DNA of 64,000 nt from Trichobilharzia regenti (lineage: Eukaryota > Platyhelminthes > Trematoda > Strigeidida > Schistosomatidae). How positions within the stretch are numbered: position 1 is the stretch's first letter; the number at the start of each line of letters is the position of its first letter. This document shows positions 1 to 11,172 of the stretch, one piece after another. The notes below the pieces were generated by a model. The model worked only from the letters and a program-made list of their open reading frames with translations, was not told the DNA's origin and searched no databases. The stretch lies in contig OX235270.1 of assembly GCA_944472135.2 (NCBI GenBank), forward strand, positions 147,513,632 to 147,577,631. Direction: 5' to 3'. A program made the position numbers and the translations under genes.

Positions 1-1245
1 TTGTTCCTTGAGACTGAGGTGGATTGCAGAAGATTTCCAGACTGACTTCAAGTTGATGAAGGTGTGCGTATCTTGCCTCTCAGATTCTGGCTGACTAAGT
101 GGCCTGCTGGCTGGCTGGCTGGTTTTGACATCTTCATACGTTTTGACTGCCTGTGGTCGAAACAACGCATGCAAGCCGGATAAGTGAAGTCAGGAAGTAA
201 GCTCTGTCAAATCTCTCCCATTGATGGTGATTCGTGCTTTTGTTTTGGTTGTTTTCTGTTGGTCATCTTCGTCTTCTATGTGTTCACTTGGAAACCTGTC
301 TTCACTGATAGCCAGCCTTCACAGTCAGTTTCTTGGTTTTCCTCTGTAAGACTTCGAGTGTGTGTGTGTGTGACATAGCACATAAATCATAGGTGACATC
401 CAGATCTTCTAGGGTCTGCTTAGCGGTACCGGTACGTATTCCGGCATTCTCACTCCGTGCGCATGGTGTTCCGCATGATCCAGTCAACTACAATTAGGAA
501 TACCACCGGTGATATTATGCAGCCTGGCCTTAATTCTATATTCACCGCGGACGCTTTGGCTGTTTTCCCCTGTGACTCCCCTGGCACGTAGCAGGCATTG
601 TTATATAGCCAGCTGTTGCATGACGTTGATGAAGATTTGGCACTAAGATCCATCTTCAAATTACTTCCCGGTCAGTGATGTTTATCGAAGTCCTTTTCGA
701 ATTCGATGAATTCAAGGTTGAGCTTTGACGGTCATTCCACTCTGTTCCGTGATGATGATGATGATGATGATGCGTGGAGTAGCAATCTTATCCACACATG
801 ATTTGCCTTTCCTAAATGCAGCTTGTTCCGGTGGAGTGAAGTTCTGCATTCAATGCATGTTTTATTCTTTCCAGGATGGAGTAACTTAGTATTCTACTCG
901 GCGTGGATAATAGCATGACTTCGTGTCACTTCTTGCAGTGGCTTCATTCGCGCTTCTTTGGTAGTTTCACAGTGGGGGTCAGCCTTTCTTCCGATCAGTA
1001 AGCACCTTTCCCTCCTCCCAAGCCCTTCACAGTAATGGCGTAAGCTTATCTGCCGCAGTCCCTGGGTTTGTTTTCAGTGCTCCAGGAAGTCCCACTTCCT
1101 TCCCTCTCAGTTTTCATTAGCTTGATCGTATTCAGGATTTCTGCTTTCGTTGGGGGGGGGGAGGGACTTGTGCCAACTGGCAGTCGTGAGCCTGCTGTTG
1201 GTGGTAGAACTACACTGTACTGAGGGATCATTGAAAGTTTAAGGG
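1..1245 (-). mobile_element. RTE-clade LINE fragment, reverse transcriptase region (decayed)
   Basis: Minus-strand reading frames give RTE reverse-transcriptase pieces in order from 1245 downwards: a segment near 1046-1231, a FEKDF block near 690-720 matching the usual DYEKAFD motif, a stretch ending VFLIVVDWIM (450-659), and LEDLDVTYDL (302-487), where intact copies have a DFADD-type catalytic motif. The catalytic aspartates are therefore damaged. The part nearest position 1 matches the segment at about 9120-9210 on the other strand, so the element runs off the window. Frameshifts occur throughout, so this is a dead copy. A (GAT)n run sits at about 751-771. Confidence 0.75.
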
Positions 1246-1904
1246 AAATCCCTCAGATAGCAGATATGATTAATTGTAATCCAGATTTGTACTGGATATT
1301 TCGATATTAGCTTCCAATTCTGACCAGCAAACCACTACCGCTTGTCGCGAGTTTTGTACAACTACCAATGTCAACCACAATGAACAGCATATAGTTTTGA
1401 AAAACATTCTCATTTATTCCCCAGGTAAATTCACGAGAAAAGTCTCCTAGTATTACCAAAATTGTCTACAAGAATTAATAACTTTATTCCTAAATCTGAA
1501 AAGTTTGACTAGTTGTAAAATCAGTGCTTTAATCTAAGGACAAATAACTAAGCAAGATAACAGAGTACATTTATCTTTATGACAATCTAATATAATCAGC
1601 ATAAAAGTTTTTAAAAAAATCAAGTATTTATATGCTTCATTAATCAAAATAAATTAGTTAGTTAGTTAGTTAGTTAGTTAGAATTCGTGATTATACTGCA
1701 TGATTCACGCTTTGTAAATACTGGTACTGGAAAAAACAAACGACAGGATTTCCCTTCACCAGCAGCTTTAATATATTTTTATACCCGTAGAATACTTTAG
1801 TCCCATACTTCATCAACATTTTGACTGAATAAATAAAGAAACAGAGAATATTTATTTATTAACAACACACTGACTGATACAATCTTCTACTCAAACATGA
1901 TCGA
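1246..1904. other. AT-rich stretch with no recognised gene
   Basis: I see nothing coding here. The one ordered feature is a short (TTAG)n microsatellite at about 1654-1682. Confidence 0.5.
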
Positions 1905-2661
1905 AATCATTGCTACAGGAGGTTTGCCTGCAGTATATTTTAGAATCAGTTCTGAATGACTCATCAACATTTCGAACTGATCCATCGAAGAAAAATCAAA
2001 CCGAATCGATGGAAAGACTGGTTACAAAGAAGCTAAGAGAACTTTTAAAGAAGAAGTTGATTGATAACAACATATACAACGAACTATAGCCTAAGGGATC
2101 CAGATTGCCTTACATGTACGGCTTGCCAAAAATGCATAAGCCTGACATCCCTATGAGACCAAAATTATCTACGATTAATTCGTCGTATCACAAAGTAGCT
2201 AGGTGGCTAGCAGAAATGTTGGAACCAATTCGTATTAAATTAGCAGTTCACAGCCTGAAAGAGACATTCCAGTTTGCTAAACAATTAGAGAATCTAAATA
2301 TCACAAATAAATTTATGGTGTCCTTTGACGTGTCTTCACTCTTTACAAAGATCTCATTGGAGGAAACAATACAAATTATATGTCAACATGCCGAACTTCT
2401 TCCTCTGCCCAAGAACGAACTCAAACAACTCTTACTTATGTGTACCAAAGACGTACAGTTCCAGTTCAACAACACTCTATACCGCCAAATTGACGGAGTC
2501 GCCATGGGAAGGCCCCTGAGTCCGATTCTGGCAGGTATTTTTATGGGTAGTCTAGAACAAACAAGGTTAAAATCCTCAATCAGGCAGACAACCTTTTATC
2601 CCAGGTATGTCGATGACACCTTCGTTATCTGTAATTCTTTCAGTGATGCATCTCGAGTATT

Positions 2662-2857
2662 TTATTTTTTTTTTATTTTTGATTACAACTTGATTCCACA
2701 CCGTATTTTTTGGTAAAAGTATGGAATTTTCAACGTGGATATCGGTAGCCTAAATTTTGCAGGCCGACCATAGATATCAGGTGTGCGTCGGCGTGGGCTT
2801 GAACCTCGGACCATGTGCATGGTCGGCGAGAGTCCTAACCACTATGCCACCGACGCA
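2662..2857 (-). mobile_element. tRNA-headed SINE, type A, inserted in PLE
   Basis: On the minus strand this has a tRNA-like head (GCGTCGGTGGCAT..., with a B-box-like GGTTCAAGCC), then a body with CACCTGATATCTATGGTCGG, the GATATC segment, and a tail ending in an A-rich run (a poly-T on the plus strand at 2661-2680). It interrupts the PLE reading frame between the codons for SRV and LEVL. A 4-bp TATT is present on both sides (2658-2661 and 2858-2861), which I take as the target-site duplication. Confidence 0.85.
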
Positions 2858-2977
2858 TATTAGAAGTCTTGAACAGCGCCCACCCTAATATTAAGTTTAC
2901 AGTGGAGTATGAAAAAGAAGAGAAGTTCCATTTCCTGGACTTGGGTATCCAACGAGATAAAGACGGCAAAATCATAA

Positions 2978-3289
2978 AGGTTCCAGTGGGAAGTCGTGAC
3001 CAGTAGGGTCCAGCTGGTCGAGTGTCAGGACAAATACTCGCCGAAGACATTGGCTAGCGGTCGCGCTATGTCGTGAATTGGCAGAAGTTAGAACTCAAGG
3101 ACCATTGGATCGGGTCCCAGTGGCTTAATTTGTATACGAGCTCACCTTGTAACCAGAAGGTCCTGGGTTCGAATACCGGTGGGTATGTACTGCTGAAGAG
3201 TCCCAAACTAGGACGATGGAAACAGCTGTCCAGTACTCCCAGGTTTTCCAGTGGTTCTCTAACTAATATCAGCTCATGATGAAATCCTG
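2978..3289 (+). mobile_element. SINE type C with degenerate hammerhead core, inserted in PLE
   Basis: The insertion is bounded by an exact 10-bp duplication AAAATCATAA at 2968-2977 and 3290-3299, so its ends are certain. It contains a tRNA-like region (about 3115-3180, B box GGTTCGAATACC) followed by a hammerhead-like core: GTACTG, CTGAAGA (position 7 changed, which is tolerated), helix II GTCC/GGAC, then GATG inserted before GAAAC, and CAGCTGTC with closing strand CAGTAC. The inserted bases should block cleavage. The insertion split PLE family P1 after KII. Confidence 0.85.
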
Positions 3290-4041
3290 AAAATCATAAG
3301 ATGTATACACAGAAAAGAGACCTGGAGGGCGGTTTATCTTAACTTCAAAAGCTTCTGCCCTATAAGTTACAAAAAGGGATTGGTGAGAACATTATTTGAT
3401 CGTGTGAGGAAACTGTGTTCAGGAGAAAAATCGAGGAAGAGCTATCCATTGTGGAGAAATGCCTATACGACAACGGTTACCCACAAAAGTTCATCGACAA
3501 GTATGGGAGACGTCATGTTGAAAAAGTGAAAAGCAGCACTGTAGATAAAAAGCCTATCTTTCTGCAGCTTGCGCTCAAAGGTGATGATACTGCTAGTAGA
3601 ATAAGATGCAGACTGAACGCTGCCGTGAAGAGGACATATCCAGCCACCAACCTTGTATGTGTTTATCAAACAACTAGTTGTTTGAGACAATCAAAAGTGG
3701 ACAAAGACCCACCTCATGTTACCTCCAACTGTGTCTACCAATTTACATGTACGTACCAAAGCACATACATTGGAAGAACAGAGAGAAAGGTTAGTGTCCG
3801 CATCTATGAACACATACCAAAGAACTTGAGACTGAAAGGTCCGCAAGCATTAAACAGTGCTATTGCTCGTCATCTATTAGACACTGGTCATATTGTAGAC
3901 AACCTGAAGTTGTTTAAAATAATCAACAAGCAAAAGAAACCTAGGTTGTAACGCTTTGCTGAAGCAATTGCCATCAAACGACTTAAACCAAATCTATGTA
4001 CGCAGAAAGAGACAGTGGGGAATCTTGCACTGTCCTGGTGA

Positions 4042-4640
4042 TAACAAAATATACAGCTTTCATGAGTCACCCTTTTTCTTGTTTAGTAAGCTCTACTCTC
4101 TCATCTAAACACGACTCACCCTACCTTGTTTCTTTTCTTTCCTTTTTTTATTGGCTATGAGATAAGATGCTTTCTTTAGTTACGTAATCTACTTCTTTGT
4201 TATGCTCTTTCTAGCTAAACCTTGTTTCTACACACACACATATATACACAACCCTGTTTTTTTGTTTCTAAGGCTAATTGTCTAATTATTCTATAAATAG
4301 TCAGTGTTTGTAACTCCTAATCAGTTAAATCATTCCGGACTAATGTTACTTTTACTTCCTACCAATTACTCCCGGGTAGATCGTGGAAAAGTATGTTCAT
4401 ATCTTTAATGTAATTCATATTTTTTTAACGTTCAGGTTGTAACCAGTTGAGAAGAATCCTCAAAATAATAATAAAAGATGAGCTCGTATTATCATGGTAC
4501 AATTGTTGTTCTTGCTTTGTTCAAGTTTATTTTAGAACTATTTTGTATTGCGTTGTATTGCCTATATGGTAACAATGCATCAATACAACATTATTCAATA
4601 AAGATCAAGAACAAGATTCTCGGGCATGGTTTGTAAAAAC
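4042..4640. other. PLE 3' noncoding region and AT-rich spacer
   Basis: Pyrimidine-rich sequence follows the PLE stop codon and resembles the stretch after the related copy at 41.25 kb. AATAAA near 4597 is a possible poly(A) signal. No coding potential is recognised. Confidence 0.4.
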
Positions 4641-6100
4641 TAAGGTTTTGTTCAGTGAAGAAATTTCTTTTCAATGACTTCATTTTCAAGCCAACTATAC
4701 AGTCGTATTTATATTACAGAAAAAGGTTATTAAGTAGCACTAAATAATTGCTCAGTCAATGTACGTATACATGTGGTAAGAATAACCATAATTACAATGT
4801 TATAAGGCGTAGAGTTGAAGTGGATAAATTACAAAAATATTAAAGATTGTTTTATTAGTGAATTGATATCAAAAATGTCAAGTGCTGTCTAAAAATTAAA
4901 AATAAATTAGGAGTACGATTACGATTAGAATGAAGATGTGAAGTGAAGTGGAACGAATTTAAGTGGTAAAATAAAATAAATTAAAAACTAGAAAGAATAT
5001 TGCTATGAACAAGGTAAAGAAACAGGTTTGACAAAACGTTTTTGAATACATAATTTAGGTTTCTGTTCATGTATAGCTAAAGCTTCGGCTATGCATAAGT
5101 GAAGAAAACGTAAACTTTTGGATCGATTCGATTTTGCCATGTAGATAACTTTGAAAGATGAATCACGTGGGGCTAAATGACCAGACTCTAACAGGTGATC
5201 ACAAATAGACGACTTTGCAGTTATACGTTCACCTTTCATTAACCAAACCGGATAGTGTTCAGCTACACGTTTTCGGAGATTACGCTTACAAAGTCCAATA
5301 AAAACAGCTCCACAAGAGCAGGTAAAAGAGCAAATGCACATAGATGTGGACAAAAGTGGTAATCTATCCTTGACGCATTATCTGATCATATTTCGGCTGG
5401 GAAAAACTAGTTTCAGGTCAGCTGCAGGAAAAGTGCGTTTAACACATTTAGATAAACGATTTTTTAATCAATTCTGAGATGGTGTCACCTTTGAATACAA
5501 GACTCATAAGTAGTTTTTTCTTTGGTACTGTGACTTTTCTAGGGACGAATTCTTTCTTGATGTTACGTTCAATGAACCTTGTAGGATAACCATTGTTAAG
5601 GAGATTTGATCGAAGGTTATCTAGTTCCCTATCGATTGTCTCTTCAGAGCAGATTTTACGAATTCTTGACCATAAGGAGTGAATAAAATTTCACTTTCTC
5701 CCTAAAGATACCCAACTGTTGAAGTTAGTGTACTGCCCAGTGAATGTTGGCTTTCGGTAAATCGACCTTAACAGCGTTCCATTCTCTCTTCTATCTAGCT
5801 TAACATCAAGGAAGTGAAACAAAGAATTCGACTCTTCTTCGACCGTGAAAAGCAAAGATGGATGAGAACCATTAAATATTCTAAGAAGTTCGGCAGTTGA
5901 AGAGTTTTCCTCACATACAATGAAGGTATCATCAACATATCTTTTATACATAAACAAAATATCGATGGTTTCCTTTAATGGGCTATTCTCTAAGCTTGCC
6001 ATGAAGACGTCCGCTAAGAGCGGTCCTAAAGCAGACCCCATGGCGACTCCATCCCTTTGATTGTAGATGACATCATTCTTTTGTAGACAGCCATAAGGAT
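4640..6100 (-). mobile_element. Penelope-like element (family P2), 5'-truncated
   Basis: Read on the minus strand, the element begins in mid-RT at about 6090 (IYNQRDGVAMGSALGP). It passes the catalytic YVDD (residues 35-38 of the 5691-6041 frame) and HFLDVKLDRRENG, then a frameshifted linker (5354-5690). It ends with a GIY-YIG endonuclease at 5003-5353 (CSFTCSCGAVFIGLCKRNLRKRVAEH, C-terminal ALAIHEQKPKLC). Here the YIG is FIG. The region 4640-4990 is noncoding terminal sequence repeated at 8250-8560. The copy is truncated and frameshifted. Confidence 0.87.
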
Positions 6101-6338
6101 TAAATTATTTTGTGTTTATCCGATTACATCTGTTCAGTGTTTCTTGTTATCTCTACAACTAGGGGGAAATGCACTCTGCTTGCCAGCATCGGAGTTTATA
6201 ATTCAACAAAATCTAGCAAATCAATCATTCCTTTATGAATAATATTCCTTTAATGTTGATGAATATATGCGCTGACAGGACATTGGAGATAAGCCTCAGT
6301 GTCTGTCAGCTTAGGAATAATTACTGAAAGACAAGATT

Positions 6339-6415
<77 letters not shown>

Positions 6416-7010
6416 CTTGATTTGAGCTTGAAGTAGGTCCAATTACACATGCCATAAACTACCAATTAGTTGAAATAAGGCAAAATCATTATCATCATTA
6501 AAGATAAGATAGAATTATTGACAGGTTTAATTCATAAATTTTTTAGAAAACAGATTTCATTTTCAGTTAGTCAGCTTTTAAAAGAAAGACAAGTATGCAG
6601 AATATTTAGAAGTAAAATATTCCTTGGAATATTTTATTAAATTACTAAGCGGAATAGCAAATCGCATTAGGCTCATCATGTTGTAAGGCTTGTTTGGTGT
6701 TTTTTTAACATTTACTGAGATAGGTGAAGACACTAAACTGTCTCTATGAAAGTTAGTTAGCCCACAAGTAAAAGCTGTACATACGTCGACTTCTATATAT
6801 GCATTCAAACAGATTGGCGAATTAGTGAAACCGATGGATACTGAAGATATATAATAATAATCCATCTTCTATGACTATCAAAAACATTATAATGATAGTT
6901 GTAACCATGTCAACCGTTCAATGACTAATTACATAAGTAACCGAAATTATCAAAATAATGAAAATTCGAATTTTAATTGTATATAAAGCATCAAATTCAC
7001 TTATTATTAG
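6101..7010. other. No gene seen; contains a 72-bp (TA)n tract
   Basis: The perfect dinucleotide tract spans 6342-6413. The open frames across it are produced by the repeat (Tyr-Ile runs) and are not genes. I recognise nothing in the rest. Confidence 0.5.
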
Positions 7011-7190
7011 TATTATTATTGTATCCCTTTAATTCCTAGAGGAACATACGGCTTCCGCTGCGCGTCTCCATTGCCTTCTGTTTTCTGACAACTTTATTTC
7101 ACCCCGTTCCAAGTCTGCCCACATGCTTTCATCTCCTCTTCATACATGACCTCCTCCTCCAAGTCACCCTTGCATTGACGAACATCTTGG
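7011..7190 (-). mobile_element. RTE LINE 3' end fragment
   Basis: The plus strand reads (ATT)n followed by TTTAATTCCTAGAGGAACAT. This is the reverse complement of the ATGTTCCTCTAGGAATTAAA...(AAT)n terminus seen at 12.35, 23.85 and 52.15 kb. About 150 bp of the C-terminal coding region follows. Confidence 0.75.
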
Positions 7191-7414
7191 ATAATTAAAA
7201 AACCCTATATAATACAGTTTATGAGTCCTGTGAAAATGAAAAATTCACCTTCTCTGCTGCATATAACAGTGCTGCAATACATGAACCAAACAAAATTATA
7301 AGATAAACATATGATGTCTTTGCCCAGTGATTTTTGATAAAGCCATCGGCTTCAATAAATTCAGCTGTAATTACCGTTACCAATAGCTGGATTTGTTTCA
7401 AGTTTGGCCACACA
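7191..7414. other. No recognised feature
   Basis: Short unassigned spacer between an RTE tail and SINE C copies. Confidence 0.4.
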
Positions 7415-7870
7415 GTTGGTTGGTATCAGTTGGAGAGTCATTGGAAACCAGTAAGGAGTACTGGAAAACGTTTTCGTCCTATCTTCACCAGTACACACCC
7501 ATGACTTTCCTAGAGATCGGACTTAGAACCTTCAGGTTACAAGTCAAGCTAGTAAACCATCCAGAATGTAGGACAAATTTGCCTGCAGTTATGGTGAAGA
7601 GTCGATAACAATAGGATCCACCCAGTCGGGAGTGAGAACAAATACTCGCTGATGACATGGGCTGGTTGTTGTATTAAATTCACAAATTGGCAGAAGTTAG
7701 AATTCAAGGGTTTATTGAATCGAATCACTTTGGTTGAATAGCCTGGTAGCTTGATTTGTACCCTGAAATTCCTGAGTGCGATTCCTGGTAAAGGGATGGG
7801 TACACGCTGTTGAACAGCTCTTCAGTAATTCGTAGTTTCCGATGGTTCTCTAACAAAGAGGATAAAGCTA
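7415..7870. mobile_element. Two SINE type C copies, minus then plus
   Basis: 7415-7560 is a minus-strand copy: 3' tail first (ATCAGTTGGAGAGTC...), then a decayed ribozyme region (TACTGG...CGTCCTA), then the B-box region. 7600-7870 is a plus-strand, nearly full-length but decayed copy with the 5' segment (AAATACTCGCTGATGACATG) and the AGAAGTTAGAATTCAAGG block. The copies face away from each other with their heads inward. Confidence 0.6.
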
Positions 7871-8249
7871 CTCAGATATGCTTTCTTGCAAAAATAAATT
7901 ATAAAAAGGAAAACCTGGAATAAAAAACTGACTGTAAAACTTCTGAATAACAGCAAAAGCAACTTGTAAGGCCGATAATGATTTCTAGGGCGTAAAGAAA
8001 CATGACTAAATCACGTATACAATGGATACGATTGCCATTCTTCACCAGATCATCACAAGGTGACGTTAATAATTCTGCATAATATGATGAGTTGACTGGA
8101 AATTACACTACTCTTGAATACTTCATAGACACTTTGTTAAAATTAGCATTCGCTTCTACAAGTTTAACAGAATATCACAGAATTTCATTAAGTAAGGCCC
8201 TTCATTTTCATTCAGTAGTTCCGCGAAATATGCCCATTAATTCATAAGG
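7871..8249. other. No recognised feature
   Basis: AT-rich spacer. No coding frame or repeat family recognised. Confidence 0.35.
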
Positions 8250-8640
8250 AAATGCACAGTGTTTTTGTTCAGTGAAAAAAAGTATTTCTCTTGAACGGCT
8301 TTATTTTCAAGCAAGCTGTACAACAGTCGTATTTATATTACGGAAAAAGAAGACATTATGTAGCACTAGAAATTGCTCAGTCAATATTGCACATATGATG
8401 ATAAGAATAAAGATAATAACAATAAAGACGGAGAAGATAAAGGGAAGTGTGGAATGAATTGAAGTGGTAAAATAAGATAAAATACAATAAAAGAACATGA
8501 CAATGACCAAGGTAAAGAAAGGGGTTTGACAAAACATTTTTGGATGCATAATTTAGGTTTCTTTCTATGAATATCTAGAGCTTCGTCTATGCTTAAGTGG
8601 AGAAAACGTAAGCTTTTGGAGTGAGTGGATTTAGTCCTTG
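8250..8640 (-). mobile_element. Penelope-like element P2, 3' terminal fragment
   Basis: Closely matches 4650-5120, covering the noncoding terminus and the last codons of the endonuclease frame. It shares TTGGATGCATAATTTAGG, AAACGTAAGCTTTTGG and the intervening A/G-rich stretch. It is a truncated, noncoding copy. Confidence 0.7.
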
Positions 8641-8654
8641 ATATAAGAATGAAA

Positions 8655-8880
8655 TCATCTCCACTGTAGTAGAGTATAATTCCATTATGGGTAAAATTTA
8701 TTTCGATAAAGTCTCACAGTGTGTTATACAGTGATGTTTACTGATGACCACGTTTCGAGCACAATTTATTACTTATAATCATATCAAGGTACTCATATCA
8801 AGATAAGATAATAGCTTTATTCCAAAACAGTACTTGTGATACAGAATGAAATTCTATTGTGTTGTTGTTTGTATTTTATG
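8655..8880. mobile_element. PLE terminus fragment and CR1-like 3' end fragment
   Basis: 8655-8800 is a single-arm version of the PLE terminus that is palindromic at 10142-10304 and 25402-25537 (CACTGTAGTAGAGTATAA, CCATTATGGGTAAAAT). It continues into CTGATGACCACGTTTCGAGC. 8805-8855, read on the minus strand, ends like the CR1-like LINE at 53.1 kb (ATCACAAGTACTG, then GGAATAAAGC). Confidence 0.5.
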
Positions 8881-8884
8881 ATCA

Positions 8885-9345
8885 AATTTCAGCGAAGACA
8901 GGATTCCAAATAATCGTAGAGGAGGCGAATGTGATGAAGGTAACCAACCACAAACAATAACAACAACCAGCAACAATCACCATCAGGAGGAGAGGTTTGA
9001 TAGAGCTTACTTTCTGACTTCACTTATCCGACTAGGGAAGCATCGTCTCGTCCACAGGCAGTCAAAACGCATGAAGATGTCAGCCAGCCAGCCAGCCAGC
9101 CAGCTAGTCAGGCAGGATCACAGAGGCAAGATACGCACACCTTTATCAACCTGAATCTAGTTTGGAAATCACCTGCACTCCGCCTCAGCTTCCCAAGGAA
9201 CAAGATTCGAATTCTGAGTACCGGTGTTAAGTCAGTCAGTCAGTCACTTCTTCTATGTGGGGGTCAGAAACTTGATGGACGCCTAATATAAAGCATTTCG
9301 AAAGGCTACTGCAGATCTTTTTGAACAGCTGTCTTCTGTGACTAC
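8885..9345 (+). mobile_element. RTE LINE fragment, region C-terminal to the RT domain
   Basis: Matches the segment between the RT and the C-terminal end in other copies: ATCACCATCAGGAGG, then CATCGTCTCGTCC, and CTGAATCTAGTTTGG. It is the opposite-strand counterpart of positions 1-300. A (CCAG)n run lies at about 9084-9102. No intact frame. Confidence 0.65.
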
Positions 9346-9439
9346 ATAGTAATGGTCAGAATGATTAAGTGAGAAGAAATTCTGCTTATGAACGAACCAA
9401 GGAGGTATTGCTCACCATTTTTGTAGAAAGAAATGCAGG

Positions 9440-9800
9440 TGGATACATCACACATCGTAAAAGTTATATTTACTGAATGACGTTCCGAACAGTTTATTGT
9501 TTATAATCATGTCAATTATTACTACACATACTCAAGGCTTGATATGCATGGTTCTCATCTTAATTTTGCGATTTGTCATCAATGTATTACAATTTTCTCA
9601 CTTTTGAGAACTGGTGTTCAGTCGTTTCTATTGCGCGTCTTGTCAACTGACTGGAAGTATATAAGTCTCCAGCTATCAATCTCCTCCCTCTCCCTCTTAC
9701 ATTTTATTTTAATACTGTCAGAATCAAACTGCAAGTTGTGCTGTAGCTGCTTTTTCTAAGTTCCTTATTTTGTTTTGGTCTAGTAATCTACATTTCACCA
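9440..9800 (-). mobile_element. Decayed PLE family P3 terminal region
   Basis: Shares the order of landmarks of the P3 terminus at 27240-27560: TTATAATCATGTCAAT, a GTTGATT/GTCAACTGACTGG block, and CAATCTCT.CCCT. It is strongly diverged and has no reading frame. Confidence 0.45.
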
Positions 9801-10141
9801 GGTTTTTGTGATCCTCTAGTCTAATTAACACTGGTTTACTCCTTAGTCCTATATATCAGCTCTGAAAGCATATGGCTGTGCGCATCAGAGGAAGTCACAG
9901 TATACGTTAGACTTGATTTCAGCTTACTGACTAAGTAGCTGTTAGGTTGCTTCTGAGTGTGACTGTTCTGAACTCACCTGCCCTATCGTTTTCAGTGATT
10001 CCTGATTTTTATTTTTCATTTCAAAAGGCATTCATTTATGCACCAGAATGTAACGCAATAAACCAATCTGGGATAATTTATCTCACTGAGAAAATATATC
10101 TCAAGCCAGAAATATACTCTGTGTATTTTATTTACGCATAA
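9801..10141. other. No recognised feature
   Basis: Unassigned sequence upstream of the palindromic PLE terminus. Confidence 0.35.
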
Positions 10142-10304
10142 ATTGATATAAGTATAAAACTTGGGCACTGTGGTAGAGTATAACTCCATTATGGATAAGA
10201 TTTTATACAGTAATATTAACTGTGTGACAGTTTATCAAAATAAAATCTTATCTATAATGGAGTTACACTCTACCACAGTGCCCAAGTTTTATACTTATAT
10301 CAAT
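10142..10304. repeat. Near-perfect 65-bp palindrome at a PLE terminus
   Basis: The left arm 10142-10206 and right arm 10240-10304 are reverse complements with only two mismatches in 65 bp, separated by 33 bp. The arm contains GGGCACTGTGGTAGAGT and CTCCATTATGGATAAGA. A PLE N-terminal reading frame starts just downstream on the plus strand, so this is most likely the element's inverted terminal region. Confidence 0.9.
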
Positions 10305-10352
10305 AATGCATATGGTCTTCCTACTAGGAAGCTTATCAATAAACTCACATGA

Positions 10353-10712
10353 CTTTCTCAAACAGAAGCAAAATTCACAAACCATCGGATTTTTAACAGT
10401 AGATGTTTAAAACATCAAATAATTTCAAAATATTTACGTCTGCGTACTGCAATTACTTCAAGCAAAATAACATCAGCCGACGAAAATCTCAGCAGATTAT
10501 GCCTGAGAGAAGAATTACCTCGAGTTACTGCGAAACTAAATAGCATACGAAATGTAATTGGAAAACTCAAACAGAAACTCAAATATATGGTCAATGGCAA
10601 AGATTATATAATTGTTGTCCAAAAATCAAAAAAGCCAGAGAATCAGAAAATCAAAAACCACACAAATCTAAAAACTCAACAAACTCATGAAAGAAAAGAA
10701 CACAAAAAATGA
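10353..10712 (+). pseudogene. PLE N-terminal domain remnant
   Basis: This is an uninterrupted 119-codon frame with no ATG start, ending at TGA 10710-10712. It contains NHRIFNSRCLKHQIISKYLRL early and a Lys/Asn-rich tail. The RxxxC-(4)-I(I/P)xKxLRL pattern and the following basic helical region resemble the N-terminal region of PLE proteins, as in the 17110-17481 frame (FFFKNCLEKHEYPK). It follows the palindromic terminus by about 50 bp, the expected position of the first coding part. The RT domain is missing, so the element is truncated at its 3' side. Confidence 0.55.
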
Positions 10713-10837
10713 AACAGACGTCGGCGTTTCATCCTCTGTTGACAGAACAAAATGGGTGATCAACCTATCATAAAAGGAAATAAGCTCTAGTGAGATAGAA
10801 GTACTTGAGAAACGACTAAATTTCAATGTAACAGTTC

Positions 10838-10960
10838 TAGTTTTTAACTGTTCATCAGTACGCACCCACTTCATGGGGTTCGAATCCAAGACCTTCCGGT
10901 TACGAGGCGAGTTTGTAAAACATTAAGCCACTGAAACTCCTCGATCCAACAGTCTGTGTA
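10838..10960 (-). mobile_element. SINE type C fragment
   Basis: The minus strand shows GGTTACGAGG-type and GGTTCGAATCC tRNA-like boxes, then GTACTGATGAACAG, the 5' side of the decayed hammerhead core. Confidence 0.6.
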
Positions 10961-11039
10961 ATCCAACTTCGCGATTTATATGCATGTATATATAAAACAG
11001 TTACAGATGACGACGGCACACGATATTCACAAGTTTTTG

Positions 11040-11172
11040 TGCCGTTTATATAACAAACTGTCGGAGTTCAAGATTCATAGGCTGTTCGATAAACTTACCC
11101 CTGGCAGAATGATCTATGAGCTTGCCATTCAGCTGGAAGGCATTGAGTTCGAAACCCTGTGGGTTCAGCGAC
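11040..11172 (+). pseudogene. Possible LTR-retrotransposon Gag capsid fragment
   Basis: The frame reads LSEFKIHRLFDKL, then GRMIYEL and LWVQRL. The spacing and the terminal L-W-x-Q-R-L resemble the end of the retrotransposon (Gypsy-type) Gag capsid domain. It is short, has no nucleocapsid or protease, and is fused directly to RTE sequence at 11172. This rests on motif resemblance only. Confidence 0.35.

Larger units (their letters stand above)
1905..4041 (+). mobile_element. Penelope-like element (family P1), RT plus GIY-YIG endonuclease, interrupted by two SINEs
   Basis: A PLE polyprotein can be followed across the whole stretch. The RT part (2105-2716, upstream frame from about 1930 with a stop at 2087) shows YGLPK (residues 5-9), FDVSSLF (74-80), GVAMG (131-135) and the catalytic YVDD (168-171). 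The frame is broken at 2661 by a SINE, resumes at 2862 (LEVLNSAHP..., HFLDLGI), is broken again at 2978 by a second SINE, and resumes at 3300. A frameshift near 3415 leads into the linker and the GIY-YIG endonuclease (3415-3951; YQFTC...YIGRTERKVS). An in-frame stop at 3949-3951 precedes FAEAIAIKR, and the homologous tail then ends at 4041. No retroviral envelope or LTR is seen. The copy is inactive. Confidence 0.88.

Noticed and set aside
3187..3240. Active hammerhead in SINE C
   Set aside because: Core CTGAAGA and helix II are fine, but four extra bases separate helix II from GAAA.
6250..6465. Protein with long Tyr-Ile run
   Set aside because: Produced by a (TA)n microsatellite; same for 13284-13529.
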